A stretch of 64,000 bases of DNA. Source: Prorocentrum cordatum (Eukaryota; Sar; Dinophyceae; Prorocentrales; Prorocentraceae). The notes beneath the pieces are model-generated. The model was not told the DNA's origin and searched no databases. It saw nothing but the letters and a program-made list of their open reading frames with translations. Shown one piece after another: positions 1-11,649 of this stretch. The stretch covers positions 1 to 64,000 of the forward strand of contig CAUYUJ010002759.1 in the NCBI GenBank assembly GCA_963575745.1, given 5' to 3'. The number at the start of each line of letters is the position of its first letter. The stretch's first letter is position 1. The position numbers and the translations under genes are program-made.

Positions 1-57
1 CCAAACCTATTGCACTAAGACTACCCCTTTTCAGCTGGACCCCCTTGTGGGTCAACC
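1..57. repeat. Foldback family A, right-end fragment
   Basis: The first 57 bases match the right end of two fuller elements at about 37,445-37,692 and 38,000-38,252. Shared parts include the segment around CAGCTGGACCCCCTT and the GGGTCA end. Only one terminus is inside the window. Confidence 0.7.
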
Positions 58-323
58 AGAGACTCGAGTAAGCCGGAACTCGGGTTGCCGACTTCTCTTT
101 GACGAGCGCGTCCTGGATTTTGACGGTTCCCTTTTCGTGGGATGTTCGCAGTGGGAGTCCGCGTCAGATTTCAGGTGGGGCCTCGTCGTTTTTATGATGG
201 CCCCCGTCAGGCCAACCCGAGTCCTCCGTACCCGAGTCTTACGTCTCCCCGAATCAGAACCCCGCCGGGCTGCCGCCCTCTGACCTCTGCGCCTGCATAA
301 ATAAGACGCGAACGACGAACACA

Positions 324-506
324 TACTCCAGATTTCGTAATAAAGGGAGGGGGGTCTCGTTTCGGGGGGGGGTCTCTTCCAGGCTATCTTGGAGGGCCTG
401 GGGGGTCTGGGGACGATGTTTTGGAGGGTTCTCCCACGGGGGAGGTCTGAAATGACCTGCCTTGGAGGGTCCAGACCCCCTCCCTTTTATTACGAAATCT
501 GGAGTA
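324..506. mobile_element. Stowaway-like MITE
   Basis: A 183-bp non-coding element begins TACTCCAGATTTCG and ends with the complement CGAAATCTGGAGTA. Terminal inverted repeats are about 33 bp and continue through AATAAA and a GGGAGGGGG run. TA lies at both outer ends, as expected for Tc1/mariner-mobilised MITEs. It is too short to encode a transposase. Confidence 0.75.
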
Positions 507-715
507 CTAGAGAACATGCAATTTCACCCCGATGCGCTGCAGAGTTTCAACGGCCCACGCGCAGGTCCGTCGAGGTAGGATCGAGGGCCACTCTCCCCTC
601 CTCGGAAGTGCCGGCGGCCCTGCCGACGCCGCTGCACCCCTAATTAGGGCGGCCGGTCGTCGGCGCACGAATTCCTGCCGCGCTTCTGGGAGACAGTCCA
701 GTACACCCTAGGCGA

Positions 716-856
716 TGCTTAAGAAAACTTACGTTTTTGGCCAGAGTCTCGATTGTTCTTAATGTTTCGATGTAAATCCTAAGATTTCAATCGAAATTCT
801 GGGTTTTGATTCAAATTCTGAGACTCTGAGTTTCTTAACCCATGATTTCTTAAGCA
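716..856. mobile_element. Small AT-rich foldback element
   Basis: A 141-bp AT-rich island is bounded by TGCTTAAGAAA and TTTCTTAAGCA, with a second inner inverted pair (GAGTCTC/GAGACTC). Its base composition contrasts with the GC-rich surroundings. It is probably a non-autonomous DNA element; no second copy was seen. Confidence 0.55.
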
Positions 857-1285
857 TTTCGCAGAGTGTAGGCCCACAGCCCACAGCTGGAAAGCAAGCG
901 ACGCCTGTAGCACACGCACACGCATCAGCGGCGACGTGTTCCAGCGGAGACATGCTCTGTAGCGTCATTGGCTCTCTCGCACGGGGGGGCCGTAAAGGAA
1001 CGCTGCTGCTCGGCAGGATAACGTTGTTCACTCTGACGTTGCAGTCGGCTTGCGCGTCCTGTCAGCGTCGTGGTTGTTGCTTGGCGTCGGTAACAAGGTG
1101 CAAAGCAGACCCAGAAGGATGATCTTGCTGCTCAGGACAGTCTTATTCAATTCGGCCACGGCATCATACGAAGAGATTCTCCCTGCCGGCGATCACGCAC
1201 GACGGCAGCGGTCCGTCCGCAAGATCACGCTGTCTGCAACCAGCGCCGCGTGCTGCCTGGCGCGCAACTTTCCGCACGTGCATAC

Positions 1286-1475
1286 AGTGCAAACCCATGC
1301 CAAGACACACCCTGCTTGCCTCCAGGGTGTCCTTGGTTTCTTGAGTTTCGGTTTTGCTATGGAAAGCGTGACGTTCCCACACCAAGCATCAATGGAAACT
1401 CAATGGACGTCCTGGGATCCCAGAGTTGGGTTTCTCGTGGAAGGTTTCTTGTGGACTAGCCTCCACTGTACGGAG
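1286..1475 (+). repeat. Dispersed repeat family B, copy 1
   Basis: A roughly 185-bp repeat runs from CCATGCCAAG through CTTGCCTCCAGGGTG and GGAAGGTTTCTTGTGGACT to CCTCCACTGTAC. At least seven copies, some interrupted, lie in the window (about 1.3, 2.8, 35.6, 37.1, 39.3, 52.0 and 53.9 kb), all on the + strand. It has no clear terminal inverted repeats and no coding potential. Confidence 0.8.
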
Positions 1476-2556
1476 GCTCGGTGCCCAGCTGCACTGCGAT
1501 TGGGCTGGCGACGCCGCGGCGCCTGGTGCCGCAGCGCGAGGCGAGAGGAGATGTTCGCATCGGGAGTTCCTGCGGTGCTGGCTTGGGACTTCGAGCCAGA
1601 CTGGCTCCAGCCAAGCTGGTGACCCTGCGCGACAAGGAAGGGGAGGAGGCGCGGCCTAGGGGGCCAGGCCAGGAGGAGGGAGGAGTTGGAGATGGGAGGA
1701 GCACGGGGCGAGGTTTAGGTGGACGAGGACGAGGTTGAGGGGGTGAAGCATGACGAGGCGAAGGGAAAGTTGGACTGTCGCGGGCGCACCTTAGCTGGGG
1801 AGCTCTTGGAGCCGAATCCCCCCCCCCACCGCAGCGCTCGGAGCGGTCACCCAAGAGGGAGGCGGAAGTGAAGGCGGAAGACTCACCCGTTGTGCTGAGG
1901 CAAGGGGAGGAGGGAGGATCATGAGGCGGAAGTAGGGAGGAGGAGGCGGAAGGAGGGAGAGGGGAGCACGAGCGAGAGTTGCAGAAGGAGAGGGAGGCGC
2001 ACGGAGGGAGGAGAGCACGAAGGGACGAGGGCGAGGACGAAGAAGGAGGGAGGACCGAGGAGGAGAAGGGCGGACCAGCGATGCACCAGCGCTGCGGCAG
2101 AGCACCCGTCCCGCCCCCCAAGAGTCTCCCCTCCTGGTCCTCGGGGGGCGCTGCCGAGGTGGGTGACACCTTGTTGTTCTGCAAGAAGTGCTGCCAGTAC
2201 GCTTCCACGAAACCACTGGGCCTCGGCAAGGTTTGTCCCAGTGTTGGGATCTCTGGGTGGAAGCGCAATGAGGCAGCACAGCACAAGTTGCGCAATGGGA
2301 ACGAGGATAGGATTATTGCTCATTGGCCCCTTTTGGGGACAGCTGCACGGAGCTGGCAAGGCTCCAGTTTCTCCCCGCTAGGTTTCGGGCCCGTTTCAAG
2401 CTGGCCCCAGTGGCCAGACCTTTGCTGGGTGGAGGAAACCTCTGCTCTGCGCGGGGCGCCTCCCCCCTGGAACGACGGGGGCCCCGCGGGCCTGCAGCTC
2501 GAGGGGGAGCCCTGGTTTCGAGAGCAGTTGGCCTTCCGCCCCTCGAGCTACAATTC
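1476..2556. other. Non-coding, purine/pyrimidine-biased stretch
   Basis: This stretch is GC-rich with strong GGA/GAG bias between about 1,630 and 2,070. The long open frames on both strands come from this low-complexity bias and show no domain. No gene is supported. Confidence 0.4.
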
Positions 2557-2741
2557 TGTCGGGCGTGTCACCTACAGGGGAATGCTCGACGACAGAAAAT
2601 ACTCCAGACATACCCCCAAAAGGGCCAACCAATACCCAACAAATAGTCCCCAGACTATGTTTGGACTATGGTTTGATTATGTTTGGGGTACTGCTTATTT
2701 TTCGTCGAAGCTCTCCCTGTAAGGGGACAGGCCCGACTTAA
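2557..2741. mobile_element. Foldback family C, copy at 2.6 kb
   Basis: The left end reads GTCGGGCGTGTCACCTACAG and the right end CCTGTAAGGGGACAGGCCCGAC, an imperfect inverted repeat of about 27 bp. The AT-richer core includes a 'tagtccccagactatg' segment. It is related to copies at 34.5, 42.2-42.9 and 50.4 kb. Confidence 0.7.
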
Positions 2742-2786
2742 AGCTACAAGGAACGGGGCCAAAGCTCAGGGATCCTGAAGTGCCGT

Positions 2787-2985
2787 GGGGACCCATGCCA
2801 AGGCACGCCCTGCTTGCCTCCAGGGTGCCCTGGGGGATCCTTGCGTTGGGGGGGTTTTGCGATGGAGAGCTCGGCGCTCCCACGCCGAGAACAAGTGGTC
2901 GTCCTGGGGTGTCAGGGTTGGGTGTTTGCTGGGGAAGGTTTCTTGTGGTCGGGCCCCCACTGTGGTGCTCAGCGAAAGCCCCAGC
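2787..2985 (+). repeat. Dispersed repeat family B, copy 2
   Basis: Carries CCATGCCAAGG, the CTTGCCTCCAGGGTGCC core and the GGTTTCTTGTGG tail of family B, and is more diverged than the other copies. Confidence 0.7.
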
Positions 2986-3160
2986 TGTGAAAAGGAACCG
3001 CCCTCCATCAGTGCAGCCGTCGTGCAGATCACAGCAACAAAGTCTGAAGCAAGAGCCCCCATTTGAGAAGGAGCCATCTTCGCATCGTTCGGACGTTTGT
3101 TGTTTCCCAACCCTTCTGAGTGTTGGGTCCTCGTTTCGAATTCGCAGCGACGCGCGTCTC

Positions 3161-3395
3161 CTTCCTTCCTTCCTTCCTTCCTCTTCACCCTCCTCTCTCC
3201 TCTCCTCGTCCTCTTCACTCCTCCTTCCACGTCCTCCTCATCCTCTTCTCCCCTCTTCCTGTCACCATCACCACCATCATCATCACCATCATCATCAGCA
3301 GCAGCATCATCATCATCGTCATCATCCTCACCACCGTCATCACCACCACCATCATCATCACCATCACCATCGCCACCACCATCATCATACTCATC
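3161..3395. repeat. (TTCC)n and (CAY)n microsatellites
   Basis: A short TTCC run at 3,163-3,184 is followed after a CTC-rich stretch by an imperfect CAC/CAT trinucleotide run at about 3,262-3,392. The open frames across it read as poly-His, poly-Ser or poly-Asp and are artefacts. Confidence 0.85.
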
Positions 3396-3404
3396 ACCGT
3401 TTCG

Positions 3405-3630
3405 GCGCACCCCTCACATGCTTCGTGGCCCCATAGGGAGCTCCAGCGAAGGCTCCTGTGGCTGAGTCCGCATGGTGACTCGGGTCCCTTCTGGCACACG
3501 CCTCACACGTTTCGTGGCCCCATAGAGAGCTCCCGCGAAGGGCCCAGTGGCTGCGTCCGCATGGTGACTCGGGTCCCATCAGGCGCACCCCTCACACGCT
3601 TCGTGGCCCCATAGGGAGCTCCACCGAAGG
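3405..3630. repeat. About 89-bp tandem repeat, 2.5 copies
   Basis: The segment containing CTTCGTGGCCCCATAGGGAG starts again at about 3,413, 3,503 and 3,591, giving a period of 88-90 bp. No coding potential was recognised. Confidence 0.8.
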
Positions 3631-3937
3631 AACACAGACACCATGAATCGTCGACCCCCAGGAAAAGATGGCAAAATATAGGAACCGGGGGGGGTGACGA
3701 TAACCTACGAAATCTTACAACATATTCTTTACGCTTCGCGTATCCCCACCAGCCCATCTCACAGCAGCAACTCTCGCGAAGCATGCCGACAGTCGTGTTT
3801 TTCAGGCGTGTGTCCGCTTGGCCCCGCATATCTCCCCTGTTCCTCCTTCCTCCCGCCTCCTTGTACATCCTCCTTGTGAGGGGAGCGGGAGAAGGACGAG
3901 GCGGAGGAGGAGGGAGAGAAAGCGCTCCTCGTGATTT

Positions 3938-4322
3938 GAGTCGTTTGGGGTTTTTCGTCCTGGTGTGAGTCGTTCGGGCCCTTCTTCCTGATGTGAGTCG
4001 TTCGGGCTTTTCGTGGTGTGAGTCGTTCGGGCTCTTCGTCCTGGTGTGAGTCGTTCGGGCTTCTCGTGGTGTGAGTTGTTCGGGCCCCTCATCCTGGTGT
4101 GAGTCGTTCGGGCCCCTCCTCATGGTGTGACTCGTTCGGGCTCCTCGTGGTGTGAGTCGTTCGGGGCCCGCGTCGTGGTGTGAGTCGTTCGGGCTCCTCG
4201 TGGTGTGAGTCGTTCGGGCGTCTCGTCCTGGTGTGAGTCGTCGGGGCCCCTCGTCCTGGTGTGAGTCGTTCGGGTTCCTCGTGGTGTGAGTCGTTCGGGC
4301 CTGTCGTCCTGGTGCGAGTCGG
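3938..4322. repeat. GTGTGAGTCGTTCGGGC minisatellite
   Basis: More than a dozen copies of GTGTGAGTCGTTCGGGC are spaced by variable CTCCTCGTG or CCTCGTCCTG linkers, giving units of about 25-27 bp. Confidence 0.9.
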
Positions 4323-4332
4323 TCGTGCTTCT

Positions 4333-4615
4333 CGTGGGCCTCTTGGGGCCTCTTGGAGCCTAGTGGGGCTCTTGGGGGCCTCTTGGGGGCCTCTTGGGGG
4401 CCTCTTGGGGGCCTCTTGGGGCCTAGTGGGGCCTCTTGGCGGGGCCCCTTGTGGGGCCTGTCGGGGGCCTCCTCCCTTGGGGCCTCGTCGGGGCCTCTTG
4501 GGGGCCTCTTGAGGGCCTCTTGGGGGCCTCTTGGGGCCGCTTGGGGGCCTCTGGGGGGTCTCTTGGAGGCCTCTTGGGAGCCTCCTGGGGGCCTCTTGGG
4601 GCCATCTTGGGGCCT
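4333..4615. repeat. GGCCTCTTGGGG 12-bp minisatellite
   Basis: Degenerate tandem copies of GGCCTCTTGGGG fill the interval. A similar degenerate array in the opposite sense (CAAGACGGCC, CCAAGAGGCC) lies at about 43,600-43,860. Confidence 0.85.
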
Positions 4616-4639
4616 CTTGCGACCTCCTCAGAAGCGCAA

Positions 4640-5615
4640 ATGGGAGCTGCCCCCTGAGAAGGACAAAATGAGCCCAAAACTTTAGTAAAATCAATGATTT
4701 TGCTATGAGGGGAGATGAGCGCGGCCCCCTCAGAAGGCCAAAATGGGGCCACAATCATCGTAAAATCAATGTTTTTTGCTTCAAAGACGGTCTGAGGCGC
4801 CAAACGGTCCCCCCGCCCTGGGGGCCAGAATCCTCGTGAGGGTCGTCGTTTTTTTGGCCCTCCCAGGAGTCGGAAAAAAAAACCCTTGATTGCACTCGGC
4901 CCGCCCTCTCCAGGCCCAGGGGGAGGGGGTAGGGGGAGGGGTAAACCCCTCCCCGAAGGGGAAGAAGAGGGGTAGGGGGTTGAGAACAGAGAGAGCTCTC
5001 TAAACCACTCACGCCCAAAGGGCTGGTGGGATTAGGAATCCCGGGGCTGTGTGTATTTATGTGTCTTCGTGGGCCCCTTCAATCGGCTCAACGACGCCCC
5101 ATTAAAAGATGATCCCCAAGCCTCCCAGTAGCCTGGCGCGCCAGGCCGCGGAAGCCCCCGTGCCGTTCCTGGAGCGCCTCGCCTCCATCCCCGCGGCCGC
5201 CGCCACCCGCGCGCCCACGCAGCCAGCCGAGGCGAGCGCCTCCGCGTGCGGCGGTTGGTTCGGTCGCAACTCATGGGGGCCGCGTGTGCCCTCGCAAGTA
5301 TGTCTTCCTCGTCGATTGGCGTCGGATCGCGCCCGAGAGTGGACAAGCTGGCGCCGTCCCAGCGACGGAGGGCGTCGACTCACGCCGATCCAGCCGTCTG
5401 TTTCGCGTCGATCGGCGCCGATTCGCAAGGAGTCGGCGAGATGGTATGGGAGGCTCCCGTGCGTTGCCACCGAGGGTTGGGAGGGTTGGCCGAGGCGTCC
5501 GCCGCTGGCCGCGCGGGGGTGGGGGGCGCTTCGGAGGCAGGGCGGGTCCCTCGCCGCGCGGCGGGGTCAACTCCGTGAGGCCTTTCAGATGGGGTCAGGC
5601 GGGGGCCTCTCTTCC
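4640..5615. other. Non-coding stretch with a short 77-bp duplication
   Basis: Two copies of a segment containing AAATCAATG and CCCCCTNAGAAGG lie at about 4,650-4,706 and 4,727-4,781. The remainder, including GC-rich sequence at 5,100-5,580 open on both strands, has no recognisable protein. Confidence 0.4.
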
Positions 5616-5775
5616 TCCTCCTCTCTCTCCTCCTTCTCCTGCTCCTGCTCCTGCGCCTGCTCGTCCTCCTCTTCCTCCTTTTCCTCCTCCTCCTCTTCCT
5701 CCTCCTCCTCCGTCTCCTCATCCTCCTCCTCCTCCTCCCCCGTCTCCTTCTCCGCCTCCCTCCTCATCCTCCTCC
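5616..5775. repeat. (TCC)n microsatellite
   Basis: An imperfect CTC/TCC run of about 160 bp on the + strand. Confidence 0.9.
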
Positions 5776-5787
5776 GTGTCTTCTGGG

Positions 5788-5990
5788 CTTCCCAGATGGG
5801 GTCAGGGTAGATGGGGTCGGGGGATCGCGCTGCATCGCCGAGGCATCGGCGGTGCGGCCCGATGTGGAGCCCGATGTTCTCCACGCCGACTTCGCCGATG
5901 CACCGCCAACGTCGCCGAGGCATCGCCGACGCAGCGATGCGGAGCGATCCTCCAACTCCATCTACTCGGACCCCATCCAGGAGGCCTCTA
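5788..5990. mobile_element. Foldback family F, copy 1
   Basis: The left end contains GATGGGGTCGGGGGATCGC and the right end GCGATCC...CCCCATCCAGGAGGCCTC, an inverted pair of more than 50 bp with mismatches. The core is rich in CATCGCCG. A second copy is at about 34,241-34,472. Confidence 0.7.
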
Positions 5991-6369
5991 GCTTAGAGGC
6001 AGCGCGGGTCCGTCGCCACGCGGTAGGGCCCATGCCGGTCCGACCCGAGTCAGGGGAGGAAGGAGACGGAGGACAGGATGCAGCACGACCGGCATTGGCG
6101 TGACGGGGAACGGAGAGCGGGGCCGGACCGAGAGCAGCTGTTGCCCATTTGGATCGGGATTTGTGGTCGGCGACGCAGCGACGAAAGGTCCGTCTGAGAC
6201 GGAAGGTCGCCTGCCCAACAGCCGCCGCTGTCGGATTCGGACAGCATTTTGCTGTTGGGCACCGTACCCATGTCTTCGGTACCTTTGTCTTTCGGGCGCG
6301 CCAGAGGATGGGGGGGCGGTGGAAGGGTTGGAGGAGGGGGGCGGGCAGGGGGAAGGATGACGAGGAGCA

Positions 6370-6545
6370 GCATGCCCCTTTTCCTCCTCCTCCTCCTCCT
6401 CCTCCTCCTCCTCCTCCTCCTCTTCCTCCACTTTCCCTCCTCCTCCCTCCTCCTCTCCTCCTCCTCTCCTCCTTCCTTACTCATCCTGCCCTACTCACTG
6501 CCTCCTCCCCCTCCCCCTCCCCCTCCTCCTAAGCCTCCCTCCTCC
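6370..6545. repeat. (TCC)n microsatellite
   Basis: An imperfect TCC run, nearly perfect at 6,380-6,426. Confidence 0.9.
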
Positions 6546-6823
6546 TCCTCCTTCCTCCGCCTCCCTCCCGCCTCCTTGAAGTTCATCACATCTCATCTGA
6601 CATCTCCCTTCCTTCGGCGTCCTCCTCCTCTTCATTTTCCATCTCCTCCTCTGTTTCTTCCGCCCCTCGTACTCATCTTCAGCAACATTGCGATTTAAGT
6701 ACCACCCTATCCTCCCCCGCACGTCCCTCGGCTCTCCTCCGCTCTGCTCCCCCGCTCTCCTCCTCTCTGCCCCTCCTCCCAGGGTCCATCTTGGTCCGCT
6801 CGAGCCGATTCGATATTGACTCG

Positions 6824-6952
6824 GTATCGCTCGGACGTGTGCACTTTCTCTCGGCGGGGATTATTCAGGAGCATCCTGGATCATTCTGTGAGAGAAAAAC
6901 CACGCACGAAGCAGAAAAAAACACAGGGAATGGACGTCCGAGCGATGGCCAG
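6824..6952. mobile_element. Foldback family D, copy 1
   Basis: A roughly 125-bp element begins ATCGCTCGGACGT and ends ACGTCCGAGCGAT, a perfect 13-bp inverted pair. The core includes GAGCATCCTGGATCATTCTG. A close copy at 42,420-42,543 is nested in another foldback element. Confidence 0.8.
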
Positions 6953-8390
6953 TTGATGCGGGCCAGCCGGATCCGATTCGATTCTGGTGTTCCGACGATC
7001 CGATGCGGCCCGAAGCTTGCATGGCCGGTCGGCACGACGATCCTGCTATTCCAACGACCCCATGCGGCCCGATGTCCGCACGATGCGGTTGTGCGCCGCA
7101 GCCGGTCCAATGCGTTTTGAGACATGTGCCGATGCAGATGGGTCCGACGCAGGCTCCAATTCGATCCGATTGCCGGCTCGGTGCTGACCGAGCGTGCGAA
7201 CGGGGTGGGTCCTGAAGGGAACGGGGCTCGTCGTTTCGGCGGCGAGCCCGGGGGGGACAAGGAGAAGGCGCGGCCCTTCTCAGAAGGTTCGGACGTCCCC
7301 CAGTCTTTGAAAAATTTTCGAAGCCCTCCCCGACGACACAAAACGCTCCTCAGAAGGCTGGCGGGCTTCTGAGAAGCCTCGCCGCCTCTTCGTTCGGCCT
7401 TCAAGGGCCAGCAGCCTCGCCCTCGCTCAGCCTTCTCCTCCTCGTCCGCGCTTTCCTCGTCCTCGCTCGTCCTCCCAGTCCTCTGGGCCCTCCCCTCCTC
7501 GCTCCGGGTCCACGCAAACGGTGTCCGCCAGAGCGCCGGATCTTGCAAGATCTTGCAGGGCCAGGGCTGCATTGACCCGTCCTCCTCGTCCTCGCTCGGC
7601 GCTGAAGGGAAGGGGGTCAATGCAGACGGGGGTCGGCCAGAGCGCCGGATCTTGCGGGATCATGCAGAGCCAGGGCTGCATTCACCAGGGGCCCTCTCCT
7701 CGTGCCCGCTCGGAGCTGCAGGGACACAACCTTCTCTCGTGAGCCCTGCTTGCTCACGCCATGAGGAGGTCTTCGGGAGGGGGAGCGGCCCTCTTCGGGT
7801 TGGCCTCGGTTGTCCGGCTCTGCAGCCGGGGGATGCTCCGAGCTGCACGGATGAGGCCGACCTTCGTCAGGGCCTGGCCGGCTTCGAGTGCGAACGGATG
7901 GGGAGCCATGCAAGCGGGGGTCAGCCAGAGCGCTGGATCTTGAAGGATCCTGCAGAGCCAGGGCTGCATTGGCCCGGGCTTGCGCGCAGGATGCTGCAGG
8001 ATTCGCCAGGATCTTGCAAGGCACGACTGGCCCTGGTTTGGACTGATCTGGTTCAGTAGATCCCCGAGTCGCCCTTCTGGCTTCATATGAGCCAGAAAGA
8101 GAAAACGATGTCGTCTGCGCCGACATTGGCGCGTAAGCTGGCCGCGAAAGGTCGCGCGTAAGCGCCCTCGTCTCCAATGTAGCGTGCCGCGCTGGCGGCC
8201 CGCGTGAGCAGCGGCGTAGAGTCGCCATTTCTTGTCATTGCTCCCATTTCTGCACCACTCGTGAAAGAACAGCTGGGGGCGTTCGACACTCATTCAGGGG
8301 CAGCGTACGGGGGAGGATAGGCACCAGGGGAATGCATCGGCCCCCAATCTTCCAGTCATCGCTGAGAGGGGCCCGATAGCCCACCCCCTC
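6953..8390. other. Non-coding stretch with a three-copy 70-bp repeat
   Basis: A segment with GCCAGAGCGCCGGATCTTGC and CAGAGCCAGGGCTGCATT occurs at about 7,527, 7,635 and 7,930 as spaced direct repeats. The remaining sequence is GC-rich without a recognisable gene. Confidence 0.5.
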
Positions 8391-8394
8391 CCTG

Positions 8395-8475
8395 GAGCAT
8401 GCGCATCCGCCATCGGGGGCCTATCGGCTATCTATCGGCGATGCATCGCCGACTCCAGGTCGATGTCCCCCCCCC
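8395..8475. repeat. CTATCGGCGAT repeat, paired with 48.95 kb
   Basis: GGGCCTATCGGC, ATCTATCGGCGAT, ATCGCCGA and GGTCGATGTC followed by a C-run occur here and, in the same order, at about 48,938-48,998. Internal GGCGAT/ATCGCC pairing makes a small hairpin. Confidence 0.6.
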
Positions 8476-8849
8476 CTACTCCGGATCCCTTGATAATCGA
8501 CCCCCCTTACAAACGGGACACCCCCCTCTTGCGCGCCTTAATTTTCTGGACCCTCTCTCCGCAGGGAGCGCCTTGATGTTCCGGACCCTCCCCCCAAAGA
8601 TAACAAACAATATTGCGAGCGCGATCGTCCATGACGGCAGCCACAACGGTGATCATGGTGGAAATAAAGTAGACGGCGTTGCGACCGTGGAGGTTGGACC
8701 ACATTGTTGAGCAACGTGATGGGCATAAGGGCTATACATGCCACCCCGCAGCTTGTGCGAGGCGTGAAGATCCCCAAGGGACGATAACGGCCCGACTCCA
8801 ACACAACAGGCCAGAAAGGGTTCTGGCGCGTGGAACAGCATGGGAAAAC

Positions 8850-9030
8850 ATCGACAATGTTGATGTGCATGATGATGATTACGATGATGTGGATGTTGAT
8901 GATGATAATGATGCTGATGATGATGATGAAGATGATGGTGGTGGTGGTGACGATGATGCTGATCATTGATGATGCTGATGATGTAAATGCTGATGCTGAT
9001 GATGATGAGACTGATGCTGATGCTGCTGAT
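8850..9030. repeat. (GAT)n microsatellite
   Basis: An imperfect GAT/GAC/GGT trinucleotide run. Open frames across it read poly-Asp or poly-Met and are not genes. Confidence 0.9.
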
Positions 9031-9059
9031 GATGAAATACAACCCTCAGGAGTTAGGGT

Positions 9060-11540
9060 GATGGTTGGATCTCTTGGGAGCGCCGCCGTTCGGTTCCGTA
9101 GGTGTGCGGCTCAAGCGGAATTTGCTGTTGCTTCGTTTCGCCCACACAGCGAAGGGCCTGGGGGGATGTTTTGAGCATCGACGGGGCTGCGTCGCCCCCA
9201 GGCCTCTGGCTCGCCCTCAGAGTTTTTCAGGTTACGAGCCAGAGAGGCCGCACACCTTTCACGTTCACAGCTGCCCTCATTGTGGGGCAGTGCTTCCGAC
9301 ATCGGTGACCCATCTCGTCGGGTCGGACGGTGGCCCGATCTTCGGGGTCGTGCGGCGACAGCTGTCGGACAGTGATGAAGGTACAGCGAATGGAGACGAG
9401 TACTTCGGAGCAGTCGAAGAATATCTAGCTTGGTGGTTGGGCGCTGAGCCGGAGCAGGGCGACAAGTTCGGCCTGCACGTGTGCGAGGACCTGCTCTCAG
9501 CTTGCGGGGACAGTCCACCGTGGCCCGACATGCAGGTCCTGCACGCGGCAGTCCTTCGCATGTTGATGACGTCGCAGGCGGACGACTACCACATGGAGAT
9601 GTTGCAGGATAGCGAGGAGTGTTCGAGCTGTGGCTCGAGCTGCTCTCGCTCAGGCTGCTGCACCTGCGGTAGACAAGCCTGCTGCGGGAGAAGGAGGCCT
9701 CCTGCCTGCCCCGCGCGGTCGGCCCGTGGCGACCAGTGGAGAGTCCGCTTTCGTGAAGGTTGAACCAGACGGCGAGGACGTTGACGAGGCTTTTGAGGAG
9801 CTGGAGCGTGAGTTGCAGGCGCTGGAGGGCAGGGCCGAGACGTGCGACCCGGGGGCGAAGGACGGTTTCCGCTCGCGCCTGGGCGTGCTGGAGGCGCGGC
9901 TCGAGGACTCCAGGGAGCGCAGGCCCCCTGGGGCCGCGGTCGCCAGCGCCGCCGCTGAGCCGACCAACGCGGCTGCTGGCAGGAAGAAGCTGCAGCAGGG
10001 CGAGCTGATTCAGAGTCGTATCGCGGGTGCAGATCCGCGTCAGGCTGCGGAGGATTGGCTCAGCTGGACCTGCTGTTGCCTCCTCAGGCGGGGGGACGGT
10101 CTTGCGCGTGTTGGTGGACTGCTGTCGCAAGAAGGACCGAATGCCCCCCCGAGAGAGCGACGAAGAGCAGGTCATCGGAGACAAGCCCATCGCTGCTCGC
10201 CGCCTCGCATACAAGGGGATCACGCGGAAGAGTCCCTGCCCCCTCGCCGAGAAGGAGGTGGAGAGCATGGTTCAGTACCTTGACATCGACGAGGACGGGG
10301 ATCCTGCACAGGCGCGGGCAGTGCCCTAGAAGTTCTCGTTGCGTTTCTCGCGGCCCTTTCGTGCGATCAGGGCGCTCGGCGAGGACATGTACAGGGTGCT
10401 GCGGACGCTGTATGAGTGGGCCGTCCTCATCATCAAAGGTACCCCCATGCCCTCCTTGGATTACATCGGTCGCATAAGCAGGGATGTGCAGAGGTCGATC
10501 CGTGCTGGTCGCCTGAAGACGGCGAAGTTGTTCGAGCTACCCCCTTCCGACAGCGGCGGCCGCCGCGTGTCATTTGCGGGCGAGGAGGTGGTCGTGGGCA
10601 TAGACGCGGCGGAAGTGAAGATGGCGCAGCTGCTGGGCCGCTCGGGATCTCGCGGCTACGGCGTCTACCGGGATGGAGGCGCGGGCTCGCCTGCCCATCT
10701 TGATCGCCAGGGGCGCGGCGATAGCCCAGCCCCCAGAGCCTTGCCGACCACGGAATCCGGCGCGCCAGCAGACGCAGCGGCGCATCGAGAGCGGCTCGGT
10801 CAGTGCTGCCCGGCAGGCAGCCGCCGCGAGGGCGCCGGGGGGGCGTCCTGCCCGCGCTGACAGACTGCCAGGGCCCCCATGCGATGGACGGATCGGCCCT
10901 TTCAGCGTGGACGTCGGCTCGAGCTGGCGCGCCTCGGGCCGAGGCGGGGCCAACGAAGCAGCTGAAGAAGAGGGTCGTGCGAGAGTTCTTCGGGATGCTG
11001 GCTGGCCTGGATAATGCACCTCGAAAGGACCGCCCCACGCAGCGGATCGACCTACTGGCGGACTGAGCGGAAGGGCGGCGGCTGTCGGCGATGTGCAGGC
11101 CCCGCTGGGGATGAGCCACTGTTGGACCGGCGCCGCCTCCCGCCTGTGCCGACACCGCAGCAGCAGGATGACGAAGATGGAGGTCGGCTCCGGGGCCCTC
11201 GCTCACGCGAGAAAGACCCCGAGCACCAGCGGAGGTTTTGTCTGCTTGTTCCCCGGAGGCGACGCGCCACATTCGCCGGGGGCTGGTGTTGGACGAGACG
11301 CGCTACCACTGCCAGTTAGGGAGCCGGCACCTTTATTAGCCTGGGAACGTGATATGGGAGCGAAGGGTTTGCTGAGTAGCGAGGGCCCCCCTGCCGTTTG
11401 GGCGTCGAGGGCAGATCTCCAGAGACTGGAGGCCCAGGAGATGACGATCCAGGTTTGGATTTTCTGCAGCATCGTGGGTCTTGACTACCTCTATCTCGGC
11501 CACCTGAGCGTGGACTGCGGGGGGGCTGCAGGGGCCTGCT
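9060..11540 (+). pseudogene. Decayed gag-like region of DIRS retroelement (5' part)
   Basis: Several overlapping + frames carry protein-like sequence broken by shifts and stops: an acidic segment near 9,360-9,610, a coiled-coil-like stretch at 9,745-10,070 (ELERELQALEG), and a segment at about 10,441-10,508 reading SLDYIGRISRDVQRSIRAG. The last resembles my memory of gag-like proteins of dinoflagellate DIRS-type elements. The region stops at the left end of the 16.4-kb DNA transposon, and the same element's pol resumes just beyond its right end. I infer one retroelement split by the insertion. The gag assignment is weaker than the pol assignment. Confidence 0.45.
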
Positions 11541-11542
11541 CA

Positions 11543-11571
11543 TAATCCGATAGCCCTTATAACGGCGACGA
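11543..11571 (+). repeat. Left terminal inverted repeat
   Basis: Twenty-nine bases, TAATCCGA...CGGCGACGA, with two mismatches to the complement of 27,959-27,987. The leading TA may be target sequence rather than part of the element. Confidence 0.85.
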
Positions 11572-11577
11572 TGGAAC

Positions 11578-11645
11578 ACAGTGCCGGGGAACTGCTTTGA
11601 ACATCACCAGTCGTTCAAAGCAGTGCCCCGGCACTGCTTTGAACG
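11578..11645. repeat. Left subterminal palindromes
   Basis: A damaged copy (11,578-11,602) and a perfect 34-bp palindrome (11,612-11,645) of the form CGTTCAAAGCAGTGCC-cc-GGCACTGCTTTGAACG. The same pair of palindromes lies just inside the right end. Such subterminal arrays are typical transposase-binding sites. Confidence 0.85.
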
Positions 11646-11649
11646 ATGC

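Larger units (their letters stand above)
58..1280. other. Non-coding stretch with two small foldback elements
   Basis: No reading frame here has a coding look. The stretch holds two short inverted-repeat elements (324-506 and 716-856), listed separately. I see nothing else. Confidence 0.5.
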